In this document: positions 40,923 through 49,897 of the stretch, piece by piece
How positions within the stretch are numbered: position 1 is the first letter of the stretch
How the letters are laid out: each line of letters opens with the position of its first letter
NCBI GenBank assembly: GCA_958295735.1
Contig: OY282369.1
Coordinates: forward strand, 1,968,161 to 2,032,160
Direction: 5' to 3'
From: an uncultured Candidatus Cenarchaeum sp.
GTDB lineage: Archaea > Thermoproteota > Nitrososphaeria > Nitrososphaerales > Nitrosopumilaceae
DNA length: 64,000 nt
Translations under genes and position numbers: made by a program
The notes under the pieces: model-generated
What the model saw: the letters and a program-made list of their open reading frames with translations, nothing else
Databases searched by the model: none
What the model was told of the DNA's origin: nothing

Positions 40923-41612
40923 GTGCTGCTGGTCAACTGCAAGAACTACCCCGAGGCGTCGTCGCCGGCGGGGGTGCGCCGCATGGTGGAGGCGGCCGCG
41001 GCGGTCTCGAAGGAGCGCGGCATCCAAATCGGCGTGGCGCCCCCCGCGCATCTGCTGGCCCCCGCCGTCGCCACGGCGGTCACGGCGGGGCCAGTCGTGG
41101 GCATATTCGCCCAGCACGTGGACCCCAAGAAGCCCGGCAGCACCACGGGGCACGTGGTGCCCGAGGCGGTGAGGGGCATCGGGGCGATCGGCTCGATGGT
41201 GAACCACAGCGAGCGCCGCCTGGACGGGGCGACGGTGGAGGCCACGCTGGCCCGGCTGAAGCTCCTGGGCATGATCTCGGTGGCGTGCGTCAGGGATGCC
41301 GGGGAGGCCGGCCGGTACGCGCTCATGGGGCCGGACTACGTGGCGGTGGAGCCGCCCGAGCTCATAGGCTCGGGCCGGGCCGTCTCCGCGGAGAGGCCGG
41401 AGCTCATACGCGAGGCCGCCGACGCGGTGGCCGCGGCGGGCCGGGGCATGAGCGAGCCGCCCACCTTCCTGTGCGGGGCCGGCATCGTGTCGGAGAGGGA
41501 CGTGCGCAAGTCGTTCGATCTCGGCGCCATGGGCGTGCTGGTGGCCAGCGGCGTCGTGAAGGCGGACAACTGGCGGTCGGCGATCGCCGATCTGGCGTCC
41601 GGGTTCGACTGA
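40923..41612 (+). CDS. tpiA: Triosephosphate isomerase (archaeal type)
   Basis: 229 residues, the short archaeal form. Active-site residues: Asn and Lys in LLVNCKNYPEA, electrophilic His in GSMVNHSERRLD, catalytic Glu in YVAVEPPELIGSG, and the phosphate loop near GAGIVSERDVRKSFDLGAMG. It interconverts dihydroxyacetone phosphate and glyceraldehyde 3-phosphate in gluconeogenesis/glycolysis. GTG 40923 lies 25 nt after GATAAATACG. Followed at 280 bp by pyruvate phosphate dikinase, another gluconeogenic enzyme, with a separate promoter. Confidence 0.95.
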   Translation: MLLVNCKNYPEASSPAGVRRMVEAAAAVSKERGIQIGVAPPAHLLAPAVATAVTAGPVVGIFAQHVDPKKPGSTTGHVVPEAVRGIGAIGSMVNHSERRLDGATVEATLARLKLLGMISVACVRDAGEAGRYALMGPDYVAVEPPELIGSGRAVSAERPELIREAADAVAAAGRGMSEPPTFLCGAGIVSERDVRKSFDLGAMGVLVASGVVKADNWRSAIADLASGFD

Positions 41613-41739
41613 TCGGGGGAGGCCCCGCCGCGGGGCAGGACGCGCGCCTCCGCGCCGCGCGGGCCCGCGATCCAGCGCGGGCGGAATTCCCGCCGGCGGG
41701 GCGGCGCGCCCGGCCCGCAGGGCGGCCGCGCGGGTTCGC

Positions 41740-41785
41740 GCGCCTGCCGGCAAGCGCGGAAGCGCTCCCGCCGATCCCGGTTTGA
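41740..41785 (-). repeat. Dispersed hairpin repeat family 2, degenerate copy H
   Basis: On the minus strand GGGATCGGCGGGAGCGCTTC then CGCGCTTGCC resembles the core of copy F (GGATCGGCGGAGTCGCTTTC). Weakest member of the family. Confidence 0.4.
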
Positions 41786-41892
41786 TCTTCGGGGGGGAGC
41801 GGGCGGCCCCATGAAAGGATGCGGGGCGCGCGGCCCGGACGCGCGCGGGCGTTGGCAATGCTTAAAGCACTGCCCCGGGGCCCGCCCAACCG

Positions 41893-44538
41893 ATGGCGAA
41901 ACAGGACGTGTACTTTTTCGACGAGGGCGACGGATCCGACCGCCTCCTCCTGGGGGGGAAGGGGGCGGGCCTGTGCGAGATGACGCGCCTCGGCCTGCCC
42001 GTCCCCCCGGGGTTCGTGATCACCACGGAGGCGTGCAGGCGGTACTATGCGGGCGGCGGCAAGCTGCCCGCCGGCCTCATGGCGCGGGTGAGGAAGAACA
42101 TAGCGAAACTCGAAAAGTCCACGGGGAAGGGCTGGGGCTCGCCGGACGACCCGCTGCTGGTCTCCGTGCGCTCCGGGGCGGCGGTCTCGATGCCGGGAAT
42201 GATGGACACCATACTGAACCTCGGGATGGACGACCGGGCCGCCGAGGGGCTGGCCGAGAAGAGCGGCGATGCGAGGTTCGCCTGGGACTCGTACCGCAGG
42301 TTCGTCCAGCTCTTCGGCAAGGTGGTGTTCGGGGTGGGCGACTCGGAGTTCGACGGGATACTGGAGGAGGCCAAGCGGAAGCAGAGGGCCGCCCTGGACG
42401 GCGATCTGGGCGAGGGCGCGCTCCGTGAGGTGGTCGCGAGGTACAAGGGCGCGTGCGAGAGGAAGGCGGGGCGCCCGTTCCCGGACGACCCGGACGAGCA
42501 GCTGGAGCTGGCGGTGATGGCGGTGTTCGGCAGCTGGATGGGCGAGCGCGCCGTGGTGTACAGGGAAAAGAACGGCATAACGCGCGACGTGGCCGACGGG
42601 ACCGCGGTCAACGTGGTGGCGATGGCGTTCGGCAACATGGGCCGCGGCAGCGCGACCGGCGTCGTGTTCACGCGCAACCCGGGGGACGGGTCCAACCGCA
42701 TCTTCGGCGACTACCTGGCCAACGCCCAGGGGGAGGACGTGGTGGCCGGCACCCGCACCCCCAAGCCGGTGGCGCTCATGAAGAGGGAGATGCCCGACGC
42801 GTACGCAAAGCTGGAGAGGGTCTGCCGCCGGCTGGAAAAGCACTACCGCGAGCCGCAGGACATAGAGTTCACGGTGGAGCGGGGCCGGTTCTACCTGCTC
42901 CAGACGCGGTCCGCGAAGATGAACGCCGCCGCCATGGTGAAGACCTCCGTGGACATGGTCCGCGAGCGGCTCGTGACCCGGGAGCGGGCGCTGCGGAGGA
43001 TCCGCCCCGAGCTGCTCGAGCAGCTCCTCCACGAGACCATAGACCCGAAGGCGGCCGCCCGCCTGGAGCCCGCGGCCCGCGGGATCGCCGCCTCGCCCGG
43101 CGCCGCCTCGGGCGTCGCCGTGTTCGACGTGGGGCGGGCGGTGCGGATGGGGGAGGACGGCGGGAGCGTCATACTGGTGCGCGAGGAGACCAAGCCGGAG
43201 GACGTGCCGGCGTTCTTCGCGTCGGCCGGGATACTGACCAGCCGCGGCGGCAAGACCTCCCACGCGGCGGTGGTGGCCCGCGGCATGGGCAAGCCGTGCA
43301 TAGTGGGGGCGGCGGAGCTGTCGATAAGCAGGAAGGAGGGGAGGTTCGCCGCGGCGGGCGGGGCCGTGGTGCGCGAGGGCGACGTGATCACGATAGACGG
43401 CAGCAGCGGGCGCGTCTATGCGGGGAAGGTCCCCACCGCGAAGCCCAGGATGACGCGCGACTTCGGGACCATCCTGGAGTGGGCGCGCGGGGCCAAGCGG
43501 ATCGGGGTGCGCGCCAACGCGGACACGCCGGAGGCCGCCGCGCTGGCACGCCGGTACGGCGCCGAGGGGATAGGCCTGTGCAGGACGGAGCGCATGTTCG
43601 GCGCCGAGGGGCGCCAGGAGCTGTTCGTCAGCATGATAATGGCGCGGGACGAGGGCGAGCGCCGCGCCGCGCTGGAAAAGCTGGGCCGCCTCCAGAAGGG
43701 CGACTTTGTGAAGATACTGGGCCGGATGCGCGGCCTCCCCGTCACCATACGCCTCTTGGATCCCCCGCTCCACGAGTTCCTGCCGAACCCCTCGGATCCC
43801 CCCCCGCCCGGGGCGAAGGGCGGGGCCCGCAGGCTGCACCAGCTCCGCCTGGAGAGGGCCAGGGAGCTGGCCGAGGTCAACCCGATGATGGGCCACCGCG
43901 GCGTCCGCCTCGGCGTGACGTACCCGGAGATATACGAGATGCAGATAGGCGCCGTGTTCGAGGCGGCCGCCGAGCTGGCCCGCCGCGGGGTGGGGGACGC
44001 CGTGCCCCAGATAATGATCCCGCAGGTGGCCAGCATCGAGGAGCTGGAGTACGTGCGGGGCATATACGAGCGCGTGCGGGACCGGATGCGCGAAAAGCAC
44101 CGCATGCGGTTCGGGATAAGCTTCGGGACGATGATCGAGGTGGTGCGGGCGGCAGTCACGGCCGGCCGGCTGGCGGGCGCGGCGGAGTTCTTCAGCTTCG
44201 GCACCAACGACCTCACCCAGGCCACGTTCAGCTTCAGCCGGGAAGATGCCGAGGGGACGTTCCTCCCGGAATACCTGGACAAGGAACTGCTGCGGTCCAG
44301 CCCGTTCCAGTCCATCGACGCTGACGGCGTGGGCGCCCTGGTGCGGTCGGGGATAGCCGCGGGCAGGGCCGCCAAGGCCGGCCTGGAGGTGGGCGTCTGC
44401 GGCGAGCACGGCGGGGATCCGCGCTCCATACGGTTCTTCCACGATGCCGGCGTGAGCTACGTGAGCGCATCGCCCCACCGCATCCCGATCGCGATCGTGG
44501 CCGCGGCCCAGGCGGCCATATCGCGGAAGGGCGCCTGA
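41893..44538 (+). CDS. ppdK: Pyruvate, phosphate dikinase
   Basis: 881 residues, full length. N-terminal ATP-grasp (LLLGGKGAGLCEMTRLGLPV, SVRSGAAVSMPGMMDTILNL), central phosphohistidine domain with the catalytic His in TSRGGKTSHAAVVARGMGKP, and C-terminal PEP-utiliser barrel (GIGLCRTERMF; ISFGTMIEVVRAAVTAGRLA; SFGTNDLTQATF; catalytic Cys in VGVCGEHGGDPRSIRFF). It interconverts pyruvate and PEP using ATP and phosphate; in autotrophic Thaumarchaeota this feeds gluconeogenesis. ATG 41893 is 28 nt after GCTTAAAG. The HTH-CBS gene follows 34 nt later but has its own TATA box. Confidence 0.97.
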   Translation: MAKQDVYFFDEGDGSDRLLLGGKGAGLCEMTRLGLPVPPGFVITTEACRRYYAGGGKLPAGLMARVRKNIAKLEKSTGKGWGSPDDPLLVSVRSGAAVSMPGMMDTILNLGMDDRAAEGLAEKSGDARFAWDSYRRFVQLFGKVVFGVGDSEFDGILEEAKRKQRAALDGDLGEGALREVVARYKGACERKAGRPFPDDPDEQLELAVMAVFGSWMGERAVVYREKNGITRDVADGTAVNVVAMAFGNMGRGSATGVVFTRNPGDGSNRIFGDYLANAQGEDVVAGTRTPKPVALMKREMPDAYAKLERVCRRLEKHYREPQDIEFTVERGRFYLLQTRSAKMNAAAMVKTSVDMVRERLVTRERALRRIRPELLEQLLHETIDPKAAARLEPAARGIAASPGAASGVAVFDVGRAVRMGEDGGSVILVREETKPEDVPAFFASAGILTSRGGKTSHAAVVARGMGKPCIVGAAELSISRKEGRFAAAGGAVVREGDVITIDGSSGRVYAGKVPTAKPRMTRDFGTILEWARGAKRIGVRANADTPEAAALARRYGAEGIGLCRTERMFGAEGRQELFVSMIMARDEGERRAALEKLGRLQKGDFVKILGRMRGLPVTIRLLDPPLHEFLPNPSDPPPPGAKGGARRLHQLRLERARELAEVNPMMGHRGVRLGVTYPEIYEMQIGAVFEAAAELARRGVGDAVPQIMIPQVASIEELEYVRGIYERVRDRMREKHRMRFGISFGTMIEVVRAAVTAGRLAGAAEFFSFGTNDLTQATFSFSREDAEGTFLPEYLDKELLRSSPFQSIDADGVGALVRSGIAAGRAAKAGLEVGVCGEHGGDPRSIRFFHDAGVSYVSASPHRIPIAIVAAAQAAISRKGA

Positions 44539-44572
44539 ACGGTTTAAAGCCCCCGCCGCGCCGTGCAGGCCG

Positions 44573-45133
44573 TTGCTCCCGCGCCTCGACTCCATACGGG
44601 GGGCGAGGATGCGCATCGGCGCCACGCAGAGGAAGCTCGCCGAGATGTCCGGGGTGAGCACCTCCATGATAAACCAGGTCGAGTCGGGGCGCAGCAAGCC
44701 AAGCTACGAGACGGCGTGCCGCATCTTCGACGGCCTGGCGACCCTGGAGGGGCGCTCCTCGTCGCACAACGCCGGCGACTTTTGCTGCACGGACATCGTG
44801 CGGCTCAAGCCGTCGGACACCCTGCACTCGGCCGTGCGGCTGATGCGGCAGTTCTCCATCAGCCAGATACCGGTGTTCGACGGCGAGGTGCCGGCGGGCA
44901 TAGTGACGGAGGACGGGATAATGCGCCACCTGGCGGGCGGGGGGGAGGCCGGGCTGGAAAAGGCCCCCCTGGTGCGGACGATGGACCCGCCGCCGCCCAT
45001 AGTGGACCACGAGACGCCGGCCAACGTGCTGGTCCCGCTCATCCGGTTCACGAAGTGCATACTGGTGTCCAAAAAGTCCCGCATACTGGGGATCATAACG
45101 GCCTCCGACGCCCTCCGCATGATGGAGACGTAG
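44573..45133 (+). CDS. HTH (XRE-type) plus CBS-pair regulator
   Basis: 186 residues. Residues 1-55: an XRE-type helix-turn-helix (RMRIGATQRKLAEMSGVSTS, MINQVESGRSKPSYETACRI). Residues 70-185: two CBS repeats (DIVRLKPSDTLHSAVRLMRQ ... IPVFDGEVPAGIVTEDGIMR; PANVLVPLIRFTKCILVSKK ... ILGIITASDALRMMET), a module that senses adenosine nucleotides or related ligands. This architecture is widespread in archaea. TTG 44573 lies 27 nt after GGTTTAAAGC. Position next to ppdK suggests control by energy state, which is inference. Confidence 0.9.
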   Translation: MLPRLDSIRGARMRIGATQRKLAEMSGVSTSMINQVESGRSKPSYETACRIFDGLATLEGRSSSHNAGDFCCTDIVRLKPSDTLHSAVRLMRQFSISQIPVFDGEVPAGIVTEDGIMRHLAGGGEAGLEKAPLVRTMDPPPPIVDHETPANVLVPLIRFTKCILVSKKSRILGIITASDALRMMET

Positions 45134-45244
45134 CGGCGGGCGCGGGGGCGCGCCCCCGGCGCCGGCGGGGAGACGCGGCCGCACGTGCAAGCCGGCCTGG
45201 ACGCAGCGGCGGGCGCGGGGGCGCAGCGGCGGGCCGGGAGGCCC

Positions 45245-45670
45245 TCAGGACGGCGGAGCCGCGGCGCCGCCCTCCGCGGCGGGCGGCGAGCACAGCTCGG
45301 CCAGCACGCCGTTGAGCGACTTTGGGTGCACGAACGCGACGCGGGTGCCCTCCGAGCCCCCGCGTATGCCCCCTATGAAGCGCGTCCCACCTTCCTCCAT
45401 CCTGGCCACCTCCCCCTCGATGTCGCCCGTCTGCAGCGCGACGTGGTGCAGGCCCTCGCCCTTCCTTTCCAGGAACCGGCTTATGGGGCTGTCCGGGCCC
45501 GTCGGCTGCATCAGCTCTATGCGGCCGTTCTCCAGGCGTATTATGGCCACCCTCACGCCCTCGCCCGGGACGGTCTCGAACTCGGCGCCGCCGGCCCCGA
45601 GGGCCTTCGCGTACCTAGCGGCGGCCTCCTCGACGTCCTCGACGGCGATCGCCACGTGGTCTATCCTCAC
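45245..45670 (-). CDS. mce: Methylmalonyl-CoA epimerase
   Basis: 141 residues of the glyoxalase/VOC fold: MRIDHVAIAVEDVEEAAARY, IRLENGRIELMQPTGPDSPI, GLHHVALQTGDIEGEVARME, RVAFVHPKSLNGVLAELC. Metal ligands H (IDHVA), Q/E (RIELMQ), H (LHHVA) and E (VLAEL) are all there. It converts S- to R-methylmalonyl-CoA for the mutase. The GTG start at 45670 is directly adjacent to the mutase stop (TAG), so the genes are coupled. The C-terminal PPAAEGGAAAPPS tail is extra. Confidence 0.95.
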   Translation of the reverse strand: MRIDHVAIAVEDVEEAAARYAKALGAGGAEFETVPGEGVRVAIIRLENGRIELMQPTGPDSPISRFLERKGEGLHHVALQTGDIEGEVARMEEGGTRFIGGIRGGSEGTRVAFVHPKSLNGVLAELCSPPAAEGGAAAPPS

Positions 45671-47272
45671 CTAGAAGACCTCCCTCGGCCTGTACTCGCC
45701 GAAGACCTCCCTGAGCGCGTTGCTTATCTCGCCCGTGGTGGCGCGCGCCTTGGCGGCCTCGAGTATGGGCGGCATGAGGTTCCCGTCCGACTCTGCCGCC
45801 GAGGTCAGGGCCGACAGCGCCGCCTCGGCCCCGCGGCCGTCCCTCCTCCTCCTCGTGCCCCGGACGGCCCTCCTCTGCCTCGACTCCACGGCGGCGCCCA
45901 CGCGCAGCAGCTTCGGCCGCCCCTCCCGCTCCTCGGCGAACCTGTTCACCCCCACTATGACCCTCTCCCCGGCGTCGGCCTCCTTTTTCAGCCTGTACGC
46001 GTTCTTGCGTATCTCCGACTGGAAAAAGCCCCTCTCGATCGCCCTTATGGATCCCCCCATCCGGTCTATCCTCCGCAGGTACGAGCGGACCCCCGCCTCC
46101 ATCTCGTCGCACAGGCTCTCCAGGTAGTGGGAGCCGCCCATCGGGTCGGCCGCCTTCGTTATGCCGCTCTCGTGCGCCACCACCTGCTGCGTCCTCAGCG
46201 CTATCCTGGCCGACTCCTCGGTGGGCAGGGCGAGCGCCTCGTCCCTCGAGTTGGTGTGGAGGGACTGGGTCCCCCCCAGCACGGCGGCCATCGACTGGAC
46301 GGCCACCCTCACGACGTTGTTGTCCGGCTGCTGCGCGGTGAGGGACTCGCCGCTGGTCTGCGTGTGGAACCTGAGCTGGAGCGAGCGCTGCTTCTTGGCG
46401 CCGAACCTCTCCTTCAGCATGCTGGCGTAGACCCTCCTGGCCGTCCTGAACTTGGCCACCTCCTCGAAGAACTCCATCGTGCAGCAGAAGAAGAACGAGA
46501 GCCGCGGCGCAAAGTCGTCTATGCGCAGGCCCTGGTCGAGGCACGCCTGTATGTACGCCACGGCGTTGGCCAGGGTGAACGCCACCTCCTGCGTGGCCGT
46601 CGATCCGGCCTCGCGCATGTGGTACCCCGATATGGATATCGGGTACCACAGCGGCACGTGCCTGGAGCAGTAGCCCACCATGTCGCCGATGATCCTCATG
46701 GACGGCCGCGGCGGGTAGATGTAGGTGTTCCTGGCGATGTATTCCTTCAGTATGTCGTTCTGGGTGGTCCCGCGCAGCCGCTCCCCGCCGTACCCCTGGG
46801 CCTGGCCCACCGCTATGTAGTACGCCAGGAGCGTGGACGCCGTGGCGTTTATGGTCATGGAGCTGCTCACCTTCCCCAGCGGTATCCCGTCGAATGCGGC
46901 CGCCATGTCGTCGAGCGAGGATATGGACACGCCGACCTTGCCGACCTCGCCCTCGGCCTGCGGGGCGTCGGGATCGTGCCCTATCTGGGTGGGCAGGTCG
47001 AAGGCCATGCTCAGCCCCGTCTGCCCCTTTTCCAGCATGAACTTGAACCGCTCGTTCGTCTGCGCCGCGTCGCCGAACCCCGAGTACTGGCGCATCGTCC
47101 ACAGCCTGTCCCTGTACATCCCCGGGTGTATGCCCCTGGTGAACGGGTACCTTCCGGGCTCCTCGCCGCGGCCTCCCGCCCCCCTCCTCGGCCCGTAGAA
47201 CCTCTTCACCGCGTATCCCGAGTCGGTGACGGGCCCCTTCCCGCCGCGGCCCCCCCCCGTCGCGGCGGCCAA
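45671..47272 (-). CDS. Methylmalonyl-CoA mutase, catalytic (large) subunit
   Basis: 533 residues: the substrate-binding TIM-barrel half only, without the B12-binding domain, which in archaea is encoded separately. Motifs: RLWTMRQYSGFGDAAQTNER, GLSMAFDLPTQIGHDPD, INATASTLLAYYIAVGQAQG, GTTQNDILKEYIARNTYIYP, and TQSLHTNSRDEALALPTEES. It interconverts R-methylmalonyl-CoA and succinyl-CoA; in Thaumarchaeota this step belongs to the 3-hydroxypropionate/4-hydroxybutyrate cycle. TTG 47272 follows the meaB stop by 3 nt. The last ~70 residues hold an Arg-rich linker (RQRRAVRGTRRRRDGRG) before the conserved end. Confidence 0.95.
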   Translation of the reverse strand: MAAATGGGRGGKGPVTDSGYAVKRFYGPRRGAGGRGEEPGRYPFTRGIHPGMYRDRLWTMRQYSGFGDAAQTNERFKFMLEKGQTGLSMAFDLPTQIGHDPDAPQAEGEVGKVGVSISSLDDMAAAFDGIPLGKVSSSMTINATASTLLAYYIAVGQAQGYGGERLRGTTQNDILKEYIARNTYIYPPRPSMRIIGDMVGYCSRHVPLWYPISISGYHMREAGSTATQEVAFTLANAVAYIQACLDQGLRIDDFAPRLSFFFCCTMEFFEEVAKFRTARRVYASMLKERFGAKKQRSLQLRFHTQTSGESLTAQQPDNNVVRVAVQSMAAVLGGTQSLHTNSRDEALALPTEESARIALRTQQVVAHESGITKAADPMGGSHYLESLCDEMEAGVRSYLRRIDRMGGSIRAIERGFFQSEIRKNAYRLKKEADAGERVIVGVNRFAEEREGRPKLLRVGAAVESRQRRAVRGTRRRRDGRGAEAALSALTSAAESDGNLMPPILEAAKARATTGEISNALREVFGEYRPREVF

Positions 47273-47275
47273 CCG

Positions 47276-48262
47276 CTACACCGCGCCCATTCCGGCCGCC
47301 ACGCGGCGGGCGGCCTCGTACGGATCCACCTTTCTCGCGCGCAGCCGGCGCAGCTGCGCCTCGTACGGCCCGCCGCCCTCGTCAAGCACCGACCTCGCCC
47401 TTTCGGTTATGATATTTAAAATAATGTCCCTCATCTCGGCCTCGAGGCGGTCGCCCTCGCGCGCGGCCTTGGCGGCGCGGGCCCCGCCCATCATCCCCTT
47501 CAGATGCCTCGCGAGCTCGGCCACGCCGCTGCCGCTCCTGGCCGACGTCATGAGCACCGTGGCGCGGCCCCCGCCCCCCTTTTCGCCCGCGGCCCCCCGG
47601 GAGGCCGGGCCGGCAAAGTCGGCCAGGGCGTCGCGCAGCTGCGCGGCGCCGTCCAGGTCGCTCTTGTTGACCAGGTAGAGGTCGCCTATCTCGGTCAGCC
47701 CCGCTTTTACGGCCTGTATGACGTCGCCGGTCTGGGGGCTGAACACAACCGCGGTAATGTCGGCGACGTTGGATATCTCCACCTCGGTCTGGCCCGCCCC
47801 GACGCTCTCTATCACCACGGGATCAAAGCCCGCGTATTCCAGGACCCTGATGCTGTTGCGCACCGATCTGGAGACGGCCCCAGCCGAGCCCCTGGACGCT
47901 ATGCTGCGTATGTACGCGCCCGAGTCCGTGGCCTCGGTCATCCTGACCCTGTCGCCGAGTATGGCCCCGCCGGTGACGTGGCTCGTGGGGTCTATGGCCA
48001 GGACGGCCGGCCGCATCCCGAGGCTCCTCATCTCGGCCACCAGGCCGTTTATGAGGGAGCTCTTTCCGGCGCCGGCCGGCCCCGTTATGCCGACCACCAC
48101 GGATCTTCCGGTCTCCTTGAATATCGACTTGAGCATCCTGGCGGTGCCCGCCGGATCGTCCTCGGCCACCGATATGGCCCTGGCTATCGAGCGGCGCTCG
48201 CCCCTCGCCAGCCCGTCGAGCAGCGCGGCCATCCGGGACGCGGCGGAGGCGGGGCGGCCCAT
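47276..48262 (-). CDS. meaB: MeaB/ArgK-type GTPase, methylmalonyl-CoA mutase chaperone
   Basis: 328 residues. G1 loop VVVGITGPAGAGKSSLINGL, switch region DPTSHVTGGAILGDRVRM, DPVVIESVGAGQTEVEISNV (G3), and LVNKSDLDGAAQL (NKxD). MeaB protects and reloads the B12 cofactor of methylmalonyl-CoA mutase. First gene of a three-gene operon with the mutase and epimerase. ATG 48262 is 27 nt after the minus-strand CTTTATTG. An Ala/Gly-rich variable stretch (RGAAGEKGGGGRATV) sits between the GTPase core and the C-terminal helices. Confidence 0.95.
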   Translation of the reverse strand: MGRPASAASRMAALLDGLARGERRSIARAISVAEDDPAGTARMLKSIFKETGRSVVVGITGPAGAGKSSLINGLVAEMRSLGMRPAVLAIDPTSHVTGGAILGDRVRMTEATDSGAYIRSIASRGSAGAVSRSVRNSIRVLEYAGFDPVVIESVGAGQTEVEISNVADITAVVFSPQTGDVIQAVKAGLTEIGDLYLVNKSDLDGAAQLRDALADFAGPASRGAAGEKGGGGRATVLMTSARSGSGVAELARHLKGMMGGARAAKAAREGDRLEAEMRDIILNIITERARSVLDEGGGPYEAQLRRLRARKVDPYEAARRVAAGMGAV

Positions 48263-48284
48263 GCCCCGCCGGGGGCCCGGCCCT

Positions 48285-48292
48285 CAATAAAG
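48285..48292 (-). promoter_or_regulatory. TATA box of the meaB operon
   Basis: Minus-strand CTTTATTG centred ~27 nt before ATG 48262. Confidence 0.6.
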
Positions 48293-48483
48293 CCTTGCAG
48301 CGCGGGGGGGCCCTCGGCCGGCCGCCCCGCGGCCCGCGCGCCGGGCGCGGGGGCGCGGCACGCGGGACCGCGCTCCCCCGCCGCCCGGTCGGGATTCCCC
48401 GCGGCGCGGATCCGGGCCGCCTGCGCGATGCGCCGGGAGGGCCCGGATCGGCGCGGCCGGCCGGGGCGGTTCTGCCGGAAAAA

Positions 48484-49233
48484 TCACGGCTTTCGGGCGC
48501 CGCCGCCCGGCCCCGCGCCCGTCCCGCCGGCGGCCGGCCCGGACGCCCGGCGCCGCCCGCCCGGCCCCGCGCCGCGCGCGGCGGCATCCGGCGGGGGCAT
48601 CTTCCTCGCGTGGGCCTGGGCGGGGGTCTCCCTCTTCGACCAGTCCAGCGACATGTGCGGCCGGTCGTTGTTGTACCAGTCCACGAACCTCTCCACCGGA
48701 TCGCGCGGCCTGGCCGTGCAGAACGGCCCGCCCATGTGCGCATCGCCCCCGCCGGGTGATGCCTTCGTCGCGATGCCGCAGGAGGCCGCCACGAAGATCG
48801 GCAGCTTGCGCTGCAGCTCCCCGTAGAACCTCCCCAGCTTGCCGTTCGTCTGCGGGTGGCCCGCGCGCGCGAGGCGGTGCGAGATGCCGAGCTGGACGAG
48901 CTTTTTCTCAAAGGCGGCGCTCCCGCGGATGCGCGGCTCTTCGCTTGCGTAGAACTGGCTGCCGTGATCGGTCAGGACGGATGCCGGCTTTCCGTGCCTG
49001 GAAACGGCGCTTTCTAGCACGGAAGCGGCGTTTTCGGCCGTGGCGCGGTCGAAGACGCCGTGCCCCACGATGAGGCGGGACGCGTCGTCCTGGTAGGCGA
49101 CGAGCCACCTGCCGTCGTCCAGCAGCTTGTAGTCGGCGTGCCACATGGAGTTGGAATACGCCCTCTCGTACCTGACCCATTTTCGCCTCCCGGGATTTTC
49201 GGGCCGCCTTTCGGGTGATCCCGCCTCCGGCAA
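48484..49233 (-). CDS. Truncated rve integrase (IS481-like) with altered catalytic Glu
   Basis: 249 residues. The RNase-H-like core starts almost at once: NSMWHADYKLLDDGRWLVAY (first Asp), SVLTDHGSQFYASEEPRIRG (second Asp), then HPQTNGKLGRFYGELQRKLP, where the family has NGKLER and the Glu is catalytic; here it is Gly. The end contains FVDWYNNDRPHMSLDWSKRE, TPAQAHARKM and a Gly/Ala-rich tail. The usual N-terminal HTH domains are missing, though a minus-strand GRPFMTPEGIAHLEG peptide at about 49540-49600 may be a remnant of the linker. A TATA-like AATATATC lies 26 nt before TTG 49233, so the shortened gene may be expressed, but probably not as an active transposase. Confidence 0.75.
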   Translation of the reverse strand: MPEAGSPERRPENPGRRKWVRYERAYSNSMWHADYKLLDDGRWLVAYQDDASRLIVGHGVFDRATAENAASVLESAVSRHGKPASVLTDHGSQFYASEEPRIRGSAAFEKKLVQLGISHRLARAGHPQTNGKLGRFYGELQRKLPIFVAASCGIATKASPGGGDAHMGGPFCTARPRDPVERFVDWYNNDRPHMSLDWSKRETPAQAHARKMPPPDAAARGAGPGGRRRASGPAAGGTGAGPGGGARKP

Positions 49234-49255
49234 CGCGGGATGCGCGATGCGCCGC

Positions 49256-49264
49256 GATATATTG
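49256..49264 (-). promoter_or_regulatory. TATA-like box before the truncated integrase
   Basis: Minus-strand CAATATATC is centred 26-27 nt before TTG 49233. Confidence 0.5.
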
Positions 49265-49860
49265 ATTCCATCCCCCCGCAGTTCCGCGCAGCAGGGCGCG
49301 GGCGGCGGCAGGCCGCCCCCCGATCCCGCGCCCGGATCGCGACGGGCGGGGCGAACCGCGCCGCACGGAAGCCGCGCCGCCCGCCCGCGTCCTCCTCCGT
49401 CCGGCGCGGGCCGTTCTTCTCGATCGACCCCGCGGCCTTACCGGCCGGGCATGCCCCGGGCGGGGCCTCCCCGCCGCCGATGCCAAGCGGGCGGCGGGGC
49501 CGCCGCCCGCCGCGGAACGCGACGAATTCCGGCGGGCCCTCGAGGTGCGCGATCCCCTCCGGGGTCATGAACGGCCTCCCCGGCCTGCCGCAGGCCGCGG
49601 GCGGCGGGGCCGCCGCCCGCCGGATCAACGCCGCGCTCCGGCATGTGTCCCTCCCGGGCACGGCGGGCCGCCGCGATCCCCCCGCCCTGATCCACGGGGC
49701 CGTCCAAGACGTCATGCGCCCCTCGTGCGCCGCCTTGCCGCGTCATTGATCTGCCTGCCGGCCGGGAAGTCGGCCATCCGCTTTGCGGCTGGCGCAACTT
49801 GGAAAAACCGCCCGCCTAAAGTTAGTGCGACCTAATTTTCATACACGCATGCGGGGCGAA
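49265..49860. other. Region without a supported gene, possible decayed transposase 5' part
   Basis: GC-rich, no convincing protein. A block GCGGGCGGCGGGGCCGCCGC recurs near 49490 and 49600. One short minus-strand peptide resembles a transposase linker. AT content rises after 49790 ahead of the binding-protein promoter. Confidence 0.45.
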
Positions 49861-49865
49861 CCAAA

Positions 49866-49875
49866 ATCTTTAAGA
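49866..49875 (+). promoter_or_regulatory. TATA box of the four-domain binding protein
   Basis: AATCTTTAAGAA, centred ~27 nt before GTG 49898. Confidence 0.65.
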
Positions 49876-49897
49876 ATAGCATGTTGAAGCGCTCGGC

